Of a stretch of 39,676 nt of DNA, positions 20,091-29,902 are shown in pieces. Within the stretch, counting starts at the first letter, position 1. Each line of letters starts with the position of its first letter. Below the pieces are notes generated by a model. The model worked only from the letters and a program-made list of their open reading frames with translations. It did no database searches and had not been told where the DNA came from. The stretch comes from Candidatus Oceanisphaera merdipullorum (GTDB lineage: Bacteria; Pseudomonadota; Gammaproteobacteria; Enterobacterales; Aeromonadaceae), in the NCBI GenBank assembly GCA_018883865.1, contig JAHLFI010000038.1:1-39676 (forward strand), read 5' to 3'. Made by a program: the position numbers and the translations under genes.

Positions 20091-21131
20091 TTGACCTCTG
20101 CCGTGACTACCTTAGAACTTGAATTAGCGCCCGCCGATGGCGCACGCTTGGCCAGCCTCTGTGGTCCGCTCGATGACAATATTAAGCAGCTTGAGCGTCG
20201 TTTAGGCATAAAAATTAATCATATTAATCAGCATTTCACTCTAGTCGGCATCCCGGCTCAGGTGAACATAGCCGCCGACTTATTAAAGCATTTGTATGTG
20301 GAAACCCAACCGCTGCGCGGCCAAGCCGTGCCTGATATCACGCCAGAATTGGTGCATTTGGCCATTCAAGAAGGCAGGATATTGGATCAAGATGACACAG
20401 CGGATATCGAGCATGTGTACGGCAAGGCGGTAAATATTAAGACCAAGCGCGGCCTCATTAAACCGCGCACGCCGAATCAAGCGCATTATATGGCGCATAT
20501 TTTAAGTCATGATATTACCTTTGGCATTGGTCCGGCCGGTACCGGTAAAACCTATTTGGCCGTCGCTGCGGCGGTAGATGCCTTGGAGCGCCAAGAAGTG
20601 CGCCGCATCTTATTAACCCGTCCGGCCGTGGAAGCAGGTGAGAAACTGGGCTTCTTGCCCGGCGATTTAAGTAAGAAAGTCGATCCTTATTTGCGCCCTC
20701 TGTATGACGCCTTATTTGAAATGCTCGGCTTTGAACAAGTCGAACGCCTTATCGAGCGTAACGTGATTGAAGTGGCGCCCTTGGCCTATATGCGCGGTCG
20801 CACCTTAAATGACGCTTTTATCATTCTCGACGAAAGCCAAAACACGACGCTTGAGCAAATGAAGATGTTCTTAACTCGCATCGGCTTTAACTCCCGCGCC
20901 GTGGTCACCGGCGACATTACCCAAATCGACTTGCCGCATCATACTAAATCAGGCTTGCGCCACGCCATCGAAGTGCTGAATGGCGTCGAAGGCCTGTCTT
21001 TCAACTTCTTCCATGCAGAAGATGTAGTGCGCCACCCCGTAGTGGCGCGCATAGTGCGCGCGTACGAAGCCTTCGACAATCAGCAAGCAGCGCTAAATGA
21101 CCAAGCTTGTCTCAACGACAAGCAGAACTAG
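20091..21131 (+). CDS. ybeZ: PhoH-like P-loop ATPase YbeZ (PhoL)
   Basis: 346 residues from a TTG start that has AGGAG at 20081-20085, 5 bases upstream. Cytoplasmic ATPase of the PhoH family, known to act with YbeY in RNA/ribosome metabolism. A KH-like N-terminal region (LEQRRLGIKINHINQHFTLVGIPAQV type) is followed by the ATPase core: Walker A in FGIGPAGTGKTYLAVAAAV, LLTRPAVEAGEKLGFLPGDLSKKVDPYLRPLYDAL, Walker B in LNDAFIILDESQNTTLEQMKMFLTR, and VTGDITQIDLP. ybeY starts 15 bases after its stop. Confidence 0.96.
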   Translation: MTSAVTTLELELAPADGARLASLCGPLDDNIKQLERRLGIKINHINQHFTLVGIPAQVNIAADLLKHLYVETQPLRGQAVPDITPELVHLAIQEGRILDQDDTADIEHVYGKAVNIKTKRGLIKPRTPNQAHYMAHILSHDITFGIGPAGTGKTYLAVAAAVDALERQEVRRILLTRPAVEAGEKLGFLPGDLSKKVDPYLRPLYDALFEMLGFEQVERLIERNVIEVAPLAYMRGRTLNDAFIILDESQNTTLEQMKMFLTRIGFNSRAVVTGDITQIDLPHHTKSGLRHAIEVLNGVEGLSFNFFHAEDVVRHPVVARIVRAYEAFDNQQAALNDQACLNDKQN

Positions 21132-21146
21132 AGCACAAGGAACATC

Positions 21147-21623
21147 ATGAAGTTGTGGTTAGATTTACAAGTCGCCTGTGATGAGGCTCCAAATTTGCCG
21201 AGCGAGGCTGAATTTGAGATGTGGTTACAAGCCGCCCTGCATGCGGCGCTATCAGACGAGCGCGAAGAAGCCGAAGTAACGGTGCGTTTAGTGGACGAAG
21301 CAGAGAGCCGAGAGCTTAACCGTGACTATAGAGGTAAGGATAAGTCCACCAATGTGCTATCTTTTCCCTTTGACGCCCCGCCCGGCATAGTACTGCCCTT
21401 ATTGGGAGACTTAGTCATATGTCGCCAAGTGGTGGAGCGGGAAGCCCTTGAGCAGGCTAAACCGCTCACCGCCCATTGGGCGCACATGGTAATACACGGC
21501 TGCTTGCATTTACTGGGCTTTGACCATATTGAAGATGATGAAGCCGACATAATGGAAGCAAAAGAAATTGCCATTCTGGCTACCCTTGGCTTTGCCAATC
21601 CCTACTTAGATGATGAAGGTTAA
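21147..21623 (+). CDS. ybeY: Endoribonuclease YbeY
   Basis: 158 residues, a zinc-dependent single-strand endoribonuclease needed for 16S rRNA 3'-end maturation and 70S quality control. The metal site is the UPF0054 motif HGxxHLxGxDH seen as [19 protein letters not shown] (about residues 112-130). Upstream are [19 protein letters not shown] and [16 protein letters not shown], typical of the family. AAGGA precedes the ATG. Lies between ybeZ and corC with short gaps, so co-transcription is likely. Confidence 0.97.
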   Translation: MKLWLDLQVACDEAPNLPSEAEFEMWLQAALHAALSDEREEAEVTVRLVDEAESRELNRDYRGKDKSTNVLSFPFDAPPGIVLPLLGDLVICRQVVEREALEQAKPLTAHWAHMVIHGCLHLLGFDHIEDDEADIMEAKEIAILATLGFANPYLDDEG

Positions 21624-21632
21624 ATTAAGTCA

Positions 21633-22514
21633 ATGAGCGACGACAATTCCAACTCAGAATACGGTTCGTCCGTTAAGAAAAACTGGCTAGAGAAGCTAGG
21701 CCAACTTTTTCAGGGCGAACCGAAGAACCGTGAAGAGTTAGTAGAAGTGATCATGGAAGCCAGTCAACGAGAGCTTATTGATCAAGACACCAAAGACATG
21801 ATTGAAGGCGTGCTCGCCGTAAGCGAGCTCAGAGTGCGCGACATTATGATCCCGCGTTCGCAAATGGTGACGGTGGAGAAATCTCAGCCCGTTTCCTCAT
21901 TTTTGCCCATGATTATCGAGTCTACCCATTCACGCTTCCCGGTGGTGAATGAAGATAAAGACCACATAGAGGGCATATTGCTGGCCAAGGATCTGCTGCA
22001 ATACGGCTATGGCATCAATGACGACACCTTCACCATAGATAAGGTGCTGCGCCCCGCCGTGGTGGTGCCCGAAAGTAAACGTCTCGATAAACTGCTCAAA
22101 GAATTTCGCCAAGAGCGTTATCACATGGCGATTGTGGTCGATGAATTTGGTGGCGTCTCGGGTCTGGTGACCATAGAAGACATTCTGGAGTTGATCGTCG
22201 GCGACATCGAAGACGAGTTTGATGCGCAGGAAACCGCTGAAATCCGCCAAATTACATCGCGGGTGTTTGCGGTAGCCGCCCTGACCGACATCGAAGATTT
22301 TAATGAATTTTTTAATACCGACTTTAGTGATGAAGAGGCAGATACAGTGGGTGGGCTAGTGATGCACGCCTTCGGTCATTTGCCAGCTAAAGGTGAACAG
22401 ATCGAAATTAACGGCTTTGTCTTTAAAGTAGCCCACGCGGATCGTCGACGTTTGCTGCAATTACAGGTTAAGCTCCCCGGCAATCCGGACTCCTCCACCT
22501 CGGATACCTTATAA
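21633..22514 (+). CDS. corC: CorC/HlyC-family CBS protein
   Basis: 293 residues, soluble. Two CBS domains: [20 protein letters not shown]...[24 protein letters not shown] and [22 protein letters not shown]...[36 protein letters not shown]-terminal CorC_HlyC domain follows ([34 protein letters not shown]). Named for a role in Mg/Co efflux with CorA in Salmonella; direct function is still unclear. Starts 9 bases after ybeY and stops 2 bases before lnt, so it is translationally close to both. Confidence 0.95.
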   Translation: MSDDNSNSEYGSSVKKNWLEKLGQLFQGEPKNREELVEVIMEASQRELIDQDTKDMIEGVLAVSELRVRDIMIPRSQMVTVEKSQPVSSFLPMIIESTHSRFPVVNEDKDHIEGILLAKDLLQYGYGINDDTFTIDKVLRPAVVVPESKRLDKLLKEFRQERYHMAIVVDEFGGVSGLVTIEDILELIVGDIEDEFDAQETAEIRQITSRVFAVAALTDIEDFNEFFNTDFSDEEADTVGGLVMHAFGHLPAKGEQIEINGFVFKVAHADRRRLLQLQVKLPGNPDSSTSDTL

Positions 22515-22516
22515 AA

Positions 22517-24067
22517 GTGCGTCACTTATTACTTAGCCTTGGAGCCCTGCTGAGCGGGGCTTTAGGTGTGTTTGCTTTTAGCCCCTTTGATATGTGGCCA
22601 CTCATCTTGGTGTCCATCTTTGGTCTATATGCCACTACCCAAAACCTCAGCGCTGGGCTAGCAGCACGGCAGGGCTTCATCTGGGCCATGGGATTTTATG
22701 CCGTGGGTTTATGGTGGATCCATAACAGCATGACCATTTTTGGCGGCCTGCCCTTGTGGGTGGCAGCCATTTTGGTGGGGTTGTTAGCCGCGTATTTAAG
22801 CCTGTATACCGCCGCCGCTATTTGGCTGGCGCAGCGCTTAGTGCCTTCACGCACCTGGCGAGCCTTGTTGGTGTTGCCCACCTTGCTGGTTGCTGCCGAC
22901 TGGTTACGAGGCTGGGTTATGACCGGCTTTCCTTGGCTGTGGTTTGGTTACAGTCAACTCGAGGGCCCGCTAGCTAGTTTGGCTCCTGTGGTCGGCGTAC
23001 AAGGTATCAGCTGGCTACTTATTTTTACTGCCGCCAGCATTTGGTTGTTGTTACAGCGAAAAGTAAGCCTATGGCCTGGTTTTACCGCCATAATGTTATG
23101 GGGCTTAGCCTATGGCAGTGGTAGTGTGCAGTGGGTCACGCCCACTAAAGAAAGCAGCTTTGCACTGGTACAAGGTAATATTGAACAGTCCATTAAGTGG
23201 AGCCCGGGCCAATTAGAAAGAAGTTTACAGCGCTATATTAACCTCACCTTACCTGAGCGGGATGCGGACGTAATAATTTGGCCAGAATCGGCACTGCCCA
23301 GCACTGAGCAAGAACTTGCTCCTTGGTTAGAGCAAGTGGATCTCTTGATGCGTGATCGTAAGCAAAGCTTGATCACAGGCCTAGTCTCAGAGTCAGCCTC
23401 GGGTGAGATATATAATGCCGTGATCACGCTTGGCAAAAACAGTATTCCTTATGGACTCAACCACAGTAATCGTTACTACAAGCAGCATTTAGTACCGATA
23501 GGTGAGTTTGTACCCTTTGGTGACTTGTTACGCCCCCTAGCACCATTTTTTGATTTGCCGATGTCGTCTTTTGCTCGCGGTAAAGCGGATCAGCCCGACT
23601 TAAGCGCAGGTGGTCAGCAGCTCAGCGTGGCCATTTGCTATGAAGTCGCCTTTCCCCGTTTAGTGCGCGCTAACATGAAGCCCGACACCGACTACTTGCT
23701 CACCCTATCGAACGATACTTGGTTTGGTGAGTCTTGGGGCCCTTGGCAGCATCAGCAAATTGCCCGCATGCGTGCGTTAGAATTAGGCCGGCCATTAATA
23801 CGTTCCACCAATAATGGTGTCACCTTGGTCACTGATGAAAAGGGTCAGATCACCGCCAGCTTGCCACAGTTTGAAACAGGCGTATTGCAAGCTAAGGTGA
23901 CCGGCATGACCGGCCTCACACCTTATGCCCGCTATGGCAGTACGCCGTTACTGGCTTGGTTACTGATCAGTGGGCTAGTGGGCATCACTCAAGGTCGACG
24001 CCAGTTTCACGGCCGCCAACAACGTTTAGCCGCCCAAGAAAATTTGCGGATGAGAGCGAGAAGTTAA
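22517..24067 (+). CDS. lnt: Apolipoprotein N-acyltransferase Lnt
   Basis: Adds the third acyl chain to the N-terminal Cys of lipoproteins at the inner membrane. 516 residues. GTG start two bases after the corC stop with little ribosome site of its own, suggesting coupling. Six or so membrane segments fill the first 200 residues. The nitrilase-like periplasmic domain follows with the Glu-Lys-Cys triad: Glu in IIWPESALPS, Lys in NRYYKQHLVPIGEFVPFGDLLRPL, Cys in LSVAICYEVAFPRLVR. LSNDTWFGESWGPWQHQQIARMRALE is the usual C-terminal signature. Substrates here would include LolB, LptE and RlpA. Confidence 0.96.
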   Translation: MRHLLLSLGALLSGALGVFAFSPFDMWPLILVSIFGLYATTQNLSAGLAARQGFIWAMGFYAVGLWWIHNSMTIFGGLPLWVAAILVGLLAAYLSLYTAAAIWLAQRLVPSRTWRALLVLPTLLVAADWLRGWVMTGFPWLWFGYSQLEGPLASLAPVVGVQGISWLLIFTAASIWLLLQRKVSLWPGFTAIMLWGLAYGSGSVQWVTPTKESSFALVQGNIEQSIKWSPGQLERSLQRYINLTLPERDADVIIWPESALPSTEQELAPWLEQVDLLMRDRKQSLITGLVSESASGEIYNAVITLGKNSIPYGLNHSNRYYKQHLVPIGEFVPFGDLLRPLAPFFDLPMSSFARGKADQPDLSAGGQQLSVAICYEVAFPRLVRANMKPDTDYLLTLSNDTWFGESWGPWQHQQIARMRALELGRPLIRSTNNGVTLVTDEKGQITASLPQFETGVLQAKVTGMTGLTPYARYGSTPLLAWLLISGLVGITQGRRQFHGRQQRLAAQENLRMRARS

Positions 24068-24106
24068 AGCGGTCAACCGTCAGCGTTGAGTTATCAGTAA
24101 GCCCAA

Positions 24107-24143
24107 AAACAAAAATGCCGCATCAGATGATGCGGCGTTTTTT
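24107..24143. terminator. Bidirectional terminator between lnt and ybeL
   Basis: GCCGCATC (24116-24123) pairs with GATGCGGC (24128-24135) with a 4-base loop, preceded by an A-run and followed by seven T. Suits both convergent transcripts. A copy of the degenerate intergenic repeat lies just before it (24068-24100). Confidence 0.92.
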
Positions 24144-24172
24144 TAACGGTTCACTTACCGCTAACCGCTTTT

Positions 24173-24658
24173 TTAAACCGCTAACGGCCTGCGGATAAAG
24201 CGATCGTGATTGCACTCCAAACAGGTGGTAAGCACTTCAGGGTGGGTAATTTCATGAGAGTGGGCGCACAAGGTGCAATCGAATCGACCGGGGCCCACCA
24301 CGTCGCCGGCTTGATATTCGCCGTGATTGGTTAATTCCGTTGCCAGCTCATGCCACTCCAGCTGGCTTTTATCTGTGATCTCCGACAACCAACCCCAAAC
24401 TGTGTCTTTGATACCGCGATAATATAAGCTGTCTCTGAATGCATCGCCGCTGTCTTCTAACTCCACTAAGTCGCGCTTCACGTATTCGCTAATCAGCGCC
24501 AGCTCGTCTTTAGTCAGGTCGCTTGCCGCTTCCATATAGGCGCGGGTCTTATCCACCAGCTCCTTAATGCTGCTACTATCATCTTCTTGCCAGCGTTTTT
24601 TCAGCTCGGCTACAAATTCGTCATAGCCTTTTTTCTTCTTATGATCCTGATTATCCAT
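24173..24658 (-). CDS. ybeL: Zinc-ribbon protein, YbeL/DUF1451 family
   Basis: 161 residues. N-terminal two thirds are charged and helical ([53 protein letters not shown] type); [29 protein letters not shown] is the most conserved stretch; the C-terminus is a zinc ribbon with two CxxC pairs ([12 protein letters not shown] and [15 protein letters not shown]). Matches E. coli YbeL, which also lies next to leuS. No biochemical role is established. It is divergent from leuS; the 125 bases between them can form competing hairpins. Confidence 0.9.
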   Translation of the reverse strand: MDNQDHKKKKGYDEFVAELKKRWQEDDSSSIKELVDKTRAYMEAASDLTKDELALISEYVKRDLVELEDSGDAFRDSLYYRGIKDTVWGWLSEITDKSQLEWHELATELTNHGEYQAGDVVGPGRFDCTLCAHSHEITHPEVLTTCLECNHDRFIRRPLAV

Positions 24659-24783
24659 GTGCTTTCTCCCTTAAGATGCTAAGCGCTAAGGGGGCAGCTA
24701 TTGTTGCCTTTCCCCCCCTAGGGTATTCTATGTCGATATATAGCCGTGGTTTATCACCCATTTCTCAGATCCGGATGTCACAC

Positions 24784-27378
24784 ATGCAAGAGCAATACAT
24801 TCCCCAAAACATTGAGCCTAAAGTACAAAATTTGTGGGCAAATCAGCAGACTTTTAAAGCCATCGAACAAGCGGATAAAGAGAAGTTCTACTGTCTTTCC
24901 ATGTTTCCTTATCCATCCGGCCGACTGCACATGGGGCATGTACGTAACTACACCATAGGTGACGTTATCTCGCGCTATCAACGCCTGCAAGGTAAAAATG
25001 TTATGCAACCCATAGGTTGGGATGCATTTGGCCTGCCTGCCGAGAACGCGGCCATCAATAATAAGACAGCACCTGCGCCCTGGACCTACGAAAACATCGA
25101 CTACATGAAAAACCAGCTCAAGCGCTTGGGCTTTGGTTATGACTGGAGCCGTGAGTTTGCCACCTGCGACCCAGAGTATTACCGCTGGGAGCAGTGGTTC
25201 TTCACCAAGTTATACGACAAAGGCTTGGTCTATAAGAAGACCTCGTCCGTTAACTGGTGTCCAAACGATGAAACCGTACTGGCCAATGAGCAAGTCAACG
25301 ACGGTTGCTGCTGGCGTTGTGACACGCCGGTGGAGCGCAAAGAAATTCCCCAGTGGTTTATTAAGATCACCGCCTATGCGGACGAGCTGCTGAGCGAGCT
25401 GGATAATCTGGATGAATGGCCAGAGCAAGTAAAAGCCATGCAGCGCAACTGGATTGGCCGCAGCGAAGGCGTGACCTTAACCTTCGCCGTAGCTGACCAA
25501 ACAAGCGAGCAAGCACAGTCGTTCGATGTGTACACCACCCGCCCTGACACCTTGTTTGGCGTGACCTATGTGGGGATTGCCGCCGGTCATCCGCTGGCCA
25601 CCCAAGCTGCCGAGACTAATCCTGCCTTGGCCGCCTTTATCGACGAGTGTAAGCACAACAGCAAAGTCGCCGAAGCCGACATGGCCACCATGGACAAAAA
25701 AGGCATGGCCACTGGCCTGTATGCCGAGCATCCGTTAACCGGCAAGCGGGTACCGATTTGGGTGGCCAACTTCGTGTTAATGGATTATGGCTCAGGTGCC
25801 GTGATGTCAGTGCCGGCTCATGACGAGCGCGACTATGAATTTGCCAAACAATACGATTTAGAGATCATTCCGGTGATCAAGCCCGCCGATGGCAGTGCGC
25901 TTGATATTAGCGAACAGGCCTTTACCGAACATGGCGTACTGTTTAACTCCGACAAATTTGATGGTCTAGACTTTCAAGCAGCCTTCGATGCCATCGCCGA
26001 TACCTTAATCGAGAAAAAACTTGGGCAACGCACCGTGAATTACCGCTTGCGTGACTGGGGCGTAAGCCGCCAGCGCTACTGGGGCGCGCCTATTCCGATG
26101 CTGACCTTAGTAGACGGTTCGGTAGTTGGTGTGCAAGAGGCTGACTTGCCGGTGGTGCTGCCAGAAGACGTGGTAATGGACGGAATTCAAAGCCCAATCA
26201 AGGCGGATCCCGAGTGGGCGAAAACCACCTATAATGGTCAACCGGCGCTGCGCGAAACCGATACCTTCGACACCTTTATGGAATCCTCTTGGTATTACGC
26301 GCGCTATTGCAGCCCACATAATAAAGACGGCATGCTGGACCCAGAAAAGGCCAACTATTGGCTGCCAGTGGATCAGTATATCGGCGGTATCGAACATGCT
26401 TGTATGCATCTGTTATACGCCCGCTTCTTCCATAAATTGTTGCGCGATACCGGCCTTGTAGAATCCGATGAACCCTTCAAGCGCTTACTGTGCCAAGGCA
26501 TGGTATTAGCCGATGCTTTTTACTACACGGATGAAAAAGGCGCCCGTAACTGGGTGAGCCCGTTAGATGTGAATCTTGAGCGTGATGAAAAAGGCCGCAT
26601 TCAAAAGGCACTGGATAAAGACGGCCATGAGCTGGTACATACCGGCATGACTAAGATGTCCAAGTCTAAAAATAACGGCATAGACCCACAAACCATGATC
26701 GACAAATACGGCGCAGATACCGTGCGTTTGTTTATGATGTTTGCCGCCCCTGCCGACATGACGCTGGAATGGTCTGACTCAGGTGTGGAAGGCGCACAGC
26801 GCTTTATTAAACGCTTATGGAAACTGGTGTTTGAGCATCAAACACAAGGCTCAGTAGCAGCACTTGATGTGGCAAGCTTAAGCGGTGAACAAAAAGCATT
26901 GCGCCGTGACGTGCACAAGACCATAGCCAAAGTGAGCGATGATATCGGTCGTCGTCAGACCTTTAACACCGCCATTGCAGCCGTAATGGAATTGATGAAC
27001 AAGCTGACTAAGATTGACACGGCAGATGCGCAAAACCGTGCGCTGTTGCAAGAAGCACTGACCGCCATTACCGTCATGTTGCACCCAATTATCCCGCACA
27101 CCTGTTTCGAGTTGTGGCAGGCACTGGGTCAGCAAGATATCGACCACGCACCTTGGCCTGGGGTGGATGCTCAAGCGCTAGTGGAAGACGAAAAGCTGGT
27201 GGTTGTGCAGGTGAACGGCAAGGTACGCGGTAAAATTACCGTGGCCGCCGATGCCGACCAAGCGGCGGTAAGCGCCATTGCTCAAGCGGATGAAAACGTG
27301 TCGCGCCACTTAGCAGACAAAACCGTGCGCAAAGTGATCTACGTACCCGGTAAGCTGCTGAATATTGTGGCTAATTAA
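24784..27378 (+). CDS. leuS: Leucyl-tRNA synthetase
   Basis: Class I synthetase that charges tRNA-Leu. The start at 24784 ([15 protein letters not shown]) fits the family and gives 864 residues (E. coli 860); the frame is open for 36 more codons upstream but these have no counterpart. Visible: HIGH as HMGH in [20 protein letters not shown], zinc-1 [13 protein letters not shown]...CCWRC, the CP1 editing domain with [22 protein letters not shown] and [19 protein letters not shown] (editing Asp), the leucine-specific region, and KMSKS in [14 protein letters not shown] (the KMSKS lysines are intact). The C-terminal [14 protein letters not shown] binds the tRNA elbow. Heads the leuS-lptE-holA-nadD series. 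Confidence 0.97.
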   Translation: MQEQYIPQNIEPKVQNLWANQQTFKAIEQADKEKFYCLSMFPYPSGRLHMGHVRNYTIGDVISRYQRLQGKNVMQPIGWDAFGLPAENAAINNKTAPAPWTYENIDYMKNQLKRLGFGYDWSREFATCDPEYYRWEQWFFTKLYDKGLVYKKTSSVNWCPNDETVLANEQVNDGCCWRCDTPVERKEIPQWFIKITAYADELLSELDNLDEWPEQVKAMQRNWIGRSEGVTLTFAVADQTSEQAQSFDVYTTRPDTLFGVTYVGIAAGHPLATQAAETNPALAAFIDECKHNSKVAEADMATMDKKGMATGLYAEHPLTGKRVPIWVANFVLMDYGSGAVMSVPAHDERDYEFAKQYDLEIIPVIKPADGSALDISEQAFTEHGVLFNSDKFDGLDFQAAFDAIADTLIEKKLGQRTVNYRLRDWGVSRQRYWGAPIPMLTLVDGSVVGVQEADLPVVLPEDVVMDGIQSPIKADPEWAKTTYNGQPALRETDTFDTFMESSWYYARYCSPHNKDGMLDPEKANYWLPVDQYIGGIEHACMHLLYARFFHKLLRDTGLVESDEPFKRLLCQGMVLADAFYYTDEKGARNWVSPLDVNLERDEKGRIQKALDKDGHELVHTGMTKMSKSKNNGIDPQTMIDKYGADTVRLFMMFAAPADMTLEWSDSGVEGAQRFIKRLWKLVFEHQTQGSVAALDVASLSGEQKALRRDVHKTIAKVSDDIGRRQTFNTAIAAVMELMNKLTKIDTADAQNRALLQEALTAITVMLHPIIPHTCFELWQALGQQDIDHAPWPGVDAQALVEDEKLVVVQVNGKVRGKITVAADADQAAVSAIAQADENVSRHLADKTVRKVIYVPGKLLNIVAN

Positions 27379-27410
27379 CAGCTGCCAGCTAAGCCGTCAG
27401 CCGTCAGAAG

Positions 27411-27441
27411 AACAAGTACCCGGCCTTGCTAGGTACTTGTT
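27411..27441. terminator. Hairpin between leuS and lptE
   Basis: AACAAGTACC (27411-27420) and GGTACTTGTT (27432-27441) form a 10-bp stem with an 11-base loop. There is no long T-run after it, so it may be a weak terminator, a processing signal or part of the degenerate repeat copies that flank it on both sides (27383-27408 and 27448-27474). Confidence 0.45.
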
Positions 27442-27492
27442 TAACTTGTCGCTTACGGCTTCAAGCTTACCGCTTTGTTAAAAGGAATTTTT

Positions 27493-27978
27493 ATGTTCAC
27501 ATCGATTAAAGCCAGCGCCTTAGTGTTGCTTACTCTACTGCTGGTCGGCTGCGGCTTTCAGTTGCGGGGTGGCGAAAACTTAGCGCCAGAGTTACAAAAA
27601 ATTGCCTTAGTGGGCGATGACAAGAGCCAGTTTTATCGGTTAGTGTCGGCACGCCTACAAAGAGCCGGTGTCGAGCTGGTGTCACCGGGCTCAGGTGCGC
27701 CTATCTTGAGCATTACCGGTTTAGGCCAAACAAATACGGTTGCTTCGGTAAATCGCTTCGCCGACGCATTGGAATACGCCAGCCGTTTTGGCTCTCGCTT
27801 TACGCTGGACATGCCCGATGAGTCGCGCCAAGTGTTTAATGTCACCTTTAACCGCAGCTTCCTCGATAAGTCCGCCCAAGCACTGGCCTCCAGCCGCGAG
27901 CAACAGCAAATGCGTGAGCAAATGGAGAGTGAAGCGGCCGACCAAATTGTCCGCCAGCTGAACCGTTTGAATTTCTAA
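27493..27978 (+). CDS. lptE: LPS-assembly lipoprotein LptE
   Basis: Outer-membrane lipoprotein plug of LptD, which puts LPS into the outer leaflet. The ATG at 27493 has AAGGA upstream and gives 161 residues; the frame opens six codons earlier. Signal peptide MFTSIKASALVLLTLLLVGC ends in the lipobox LVGC, followed at once by GFQLRGGENLAPELQKIAL, the usual LptE start (CGF/W-x-LR). The rest is poorly conserved, as in the family, but AALxRSxLDKSxxALA and QIVRQLNRL fit. Stops on the A of the holA ATG (1-base overlap). Confidence 0.9.
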   Translation: MFTSIKASALVLLTLLLVGCGFQLRGGENLAPELQKIALVGDDKSQFYRLVSARLQRAGVELVSPGSGAPILSITGLGQTNTVASVNRFADALEYASRFGSRFTLDMPDESRQVFNVTFNRSFLDKSAQALASSREQQQMREQMESEAADQIVRQLNRLNF

Positions 27979-29000
27979 TGCGCCTGTATCCAGAAAAACT
28001 GGCACAACATCTTAAAGCAGGGCTAGCGCCCTGCTATTTTATTTATGGTGATGAACCGTTACTCAAGCAAGAAGCACTTGATGTGTTGCGCCAAGCGGCA
28101 CGCGCCCAAGGCTTTGACGAGCGACTGCGCTTTGATGGCGAATCAGGATTAGACTGGGACGAGATTTTTGCCGCCAGCCAAAGTTTCAGCCTGTTTAGCC
28201 AACGGCAAATTATTGAACTGCAGCTGCCCGAAAAACTCGATAAAACCGCCTCAGAGCGGCTACGCGAATTACTTACGCAATGCCATCCCGATCTTTTGCT
28301 GCTCATTAGTGGCCCTAAGCTAAATCAGCAACAGCAAAAAGGCGCTTGGTTTACCGCACTCAGTAATGCGGGCCCAGTGATCCCCGTCATTACGCCAGAA
28401 GGTACGCACTTACAACGCTGGGTTAGCCAACGCCTCATGCAAAACGGCCTACAAGTGGATGCAGAAGGTGTGAGCTGGCTAGCGTTTGCCTTTGAGGGCA
28501 ACGTATTAGCGCTCAGTGGTGAAATAGAAAAACTCGCGCTGCAAAACTTAGCCCAGCCGTTAAGCTTGGCGCTGTTACAAGCACAAGTGCAGCCCCATCA
28601 TCAATTTAATCCGTTTCAACTGTTTGACCCACTACTGGAGGGCAAGGTGAAACGCGGTACACGTATTTTATTACAGCTGCGCGGTGATGGTGTAGACGCC
28701 GGCATGCTCTGCCATCTCTTCGCCAGAGAATTAAACCCACTGCTCCAGATGCAATTAGGTTTAAGCGCCGGTCAGTCGTTTTCACAACTCGCCTCCCAGC
28801 TGTATATTTGGTCGAGCCGCCAAGGGCTAGTGCAAAGCGCGCTTAACCGCTTGCCTTTGCCTAAGCTGCAGCAGCTACAAGCCATGCTGGCCGCCGCAGA
28901 TCTGGCCGTGGCCAGTTTTGATGATGATGAAGCTTGGCGCTGGCTATACAGCATCTGCATCGGTTTTCTCGATGAGAAAATGATGGTTGTGACACCATAG
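27978..29000 (+). CDS. holA: DNA polymerase III delta subunit
   Basis: Clamp-loader subunit that opens the beta sliding clamp. 340 residues (E. coli 343). N-terminal MRLYPEKLAQHLKAGLAPCYFIYGDEPLLKQEALDVLR is typical; the AAA+-like fold lacks a working P-loop, as expected for delta. SQSFSLFSQRQIIELQLPEKLDK and LLISGPKLNQQQQKGAWF follow, with LLEGKVKRGTRILLQLRGDGVDAG in the collar domain. Overlaps lptE by one base, the same order as E. coli. Confidence 0.95.
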   Translation: MRLYPEKLAQHLKAGLAPCYFIYGDEPLLKQEALDVLRQAARAQGFDERLRFDGESGLDWDEIFAASQSFSLFSQRQIIELQLPEKLDKTASERLRELLTQCHPDLLLLISGPKLNQQQQKGAWFTALSNAGPVIPVITPEGTHLQRWVSQRLMQNGLQVDAEGVSWLAFAFEGNVLALSGEIEKLALQNLAQPLSLALLQAQVQPHHQFNPFQLFDPLLEGKVKRGTRILLQLRGDGVDAGMLCHLFARELNPLLQMQLGLSAGQSFSQLASQLYIWSSRQGLVQSALNRLPLPKLQQLQAMLAAADLAVASFDDDEAWRWLYSICIGFLDEKMMVVTP

Positions 29001-29030
29001 CCAAGAGAAAAAGCAGAACCATACATATAT

Positions 29031-29158
29031 TTGCCACGGAACCAACAGAAAAATAAAGCTAACAGGGAAAAAGGATCTTTAGGGTGAAGAGCTGACAATA
29101 AATCAGCTTTTACTTGTCTCTCCTGAACTGGCTCTACGTCCGTGTTCTTCCGTGGCAA
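29031..29158. repeat. Intergenic element bounded by 11-bp inverted repeats
   Basis: TTGCCACGGAA (29031-29041) is matched perfectly in reverse by TTCCGTGGCAA (29148-29158). Between them lies about 106 bases with an internal hairpin AGCTGA/TCAGCT (29090-29095 and 29103-29108) followed by T residues. No coding sign. It fills most of the 219-base gap between holA and nadD. The layout is that of a small palindromic or MITE-like element; I see no target-site duplication. The inner hairpin could end holA transcripts. Confidence 0.6.
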
Positions 29159-29219
29159 GAAAATTTTTAATCTGTAATGTTTATTCCTCGCTCCTACCCC
29201 CTTACGTGAAGGAAGTCAC

Positions 29220-29870
29220 ATGATACAAAAGGCGATCGGTTTATTGGGTGGCACCTTTGATCCGATTCATGTTGGGCACTTGCGACCGGCTATTGCCCTA
29301 CTTGAACGTTTCAATTTAAGCGAAGTGCGCTTAATTCCTAATTATATTCCGCCCCATAAGGTTACTCCCGATAGCTCGCCTGAGCACAGACTGGCCATGG
29401 TTAAATTAGCCGCCAGCCAAACGCCGGGGCTAGTGGTGGATGAGCGCGAGCTAAGCCGCGACAGCCCTTCTTATACGCTAGACACCCTTAAAGAGCTCAA
29501 GGCCGAGCTGCCCAACACACCGCTGTGTTTCCTGATGGGTATGGACTCTTTATGTCAGTTAGATCAATGGCATGGCTGGCAACAGCTACTCGATTATGCG
29601 CATTTAGTCGTCAGCCACAGGCCGGGTTGGCAACCAGACTTTAACGCCAATATTCAGGCTTTGGTGCAGGCGCACGCCACCCCGGATCCGCAGCGGCTCA
29701 GTCACCAACTAAGCGGCTGTATCTACCTATTTGATAGTCCACAATTGGATATTTCTTCGACACAAATTCGCAATTGTGTAAAAGAAGGGAACAATCCGCA
29801 ATATTTGTTGCCAGAAGCCGTGCTCAACTACATTCGCGACAAGGGACTCTATCAATTGCCCGTGTTATAA
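29220..29870 (+). CDS. nadD: Nicotinate-nucleotide adenylyltransferase
   Basis: Joins nicotinate mononucleotide and ATP to form deamido-NAD. 216 residues. Nucleotidyltransferase motif GGTFDPIHVGHLRPAI (HxGH as HVGH) at residues 10-25; LIPNYIPPHKV, FLMGMDSLCQLDQWHGWQQLLDYAHLVVSHRPGW and the C-terminal ISSTQIRNCVKEG (SSTxIR) are standard. AAGGAAG precedes the ATG. E. coli has nadD after holA too; here no cobC-like gene follows, and rsfS starts 32 bases downstream. Confidence 0.97.
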   Translation: MIQKAIGLLGGTFDPIHVGHLRPAIALLERFNLSEVRLIPNYIPPHKVTPDSSPEHRLAMVKLAASQTPGLVVDERELSRDSPSYTLDTLKELKAELPNTPLCFLMGMDSLCQLDQWHGWQQLLDYAHLVVSHRPGWQPDFNANIQALVQAHATPDPQRLSHQLSGCIYLFDSPQLDISSTQIRNCVKEGNNPQYLLPEAVLNYIRDKGLYQLPVL

Positions 29871-29902
29871 TCCGCCGTCATATTTTATTGAGGAGCGCCC
29901 CC

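Noticed and set aside
24676..24783. 36-codon in-frame extension of leuS
   Set aside because: Family start is MQEQY at 24784; the extension is low-complexity, has no ribosome site and covers the hairpin region.
24659..24783. T-box or leucine leader peptide for leuS
   Set aside because: No T-box core and no short frame rich in Leu codons with a stop before leuS.
29774..29902. Longer rsfS frame overlapping nadD
   Set aside because: The extra residues resemble nothing in the family and overlap nadD by 97 bases; TTG at 29903 has GAGGAG upstream.
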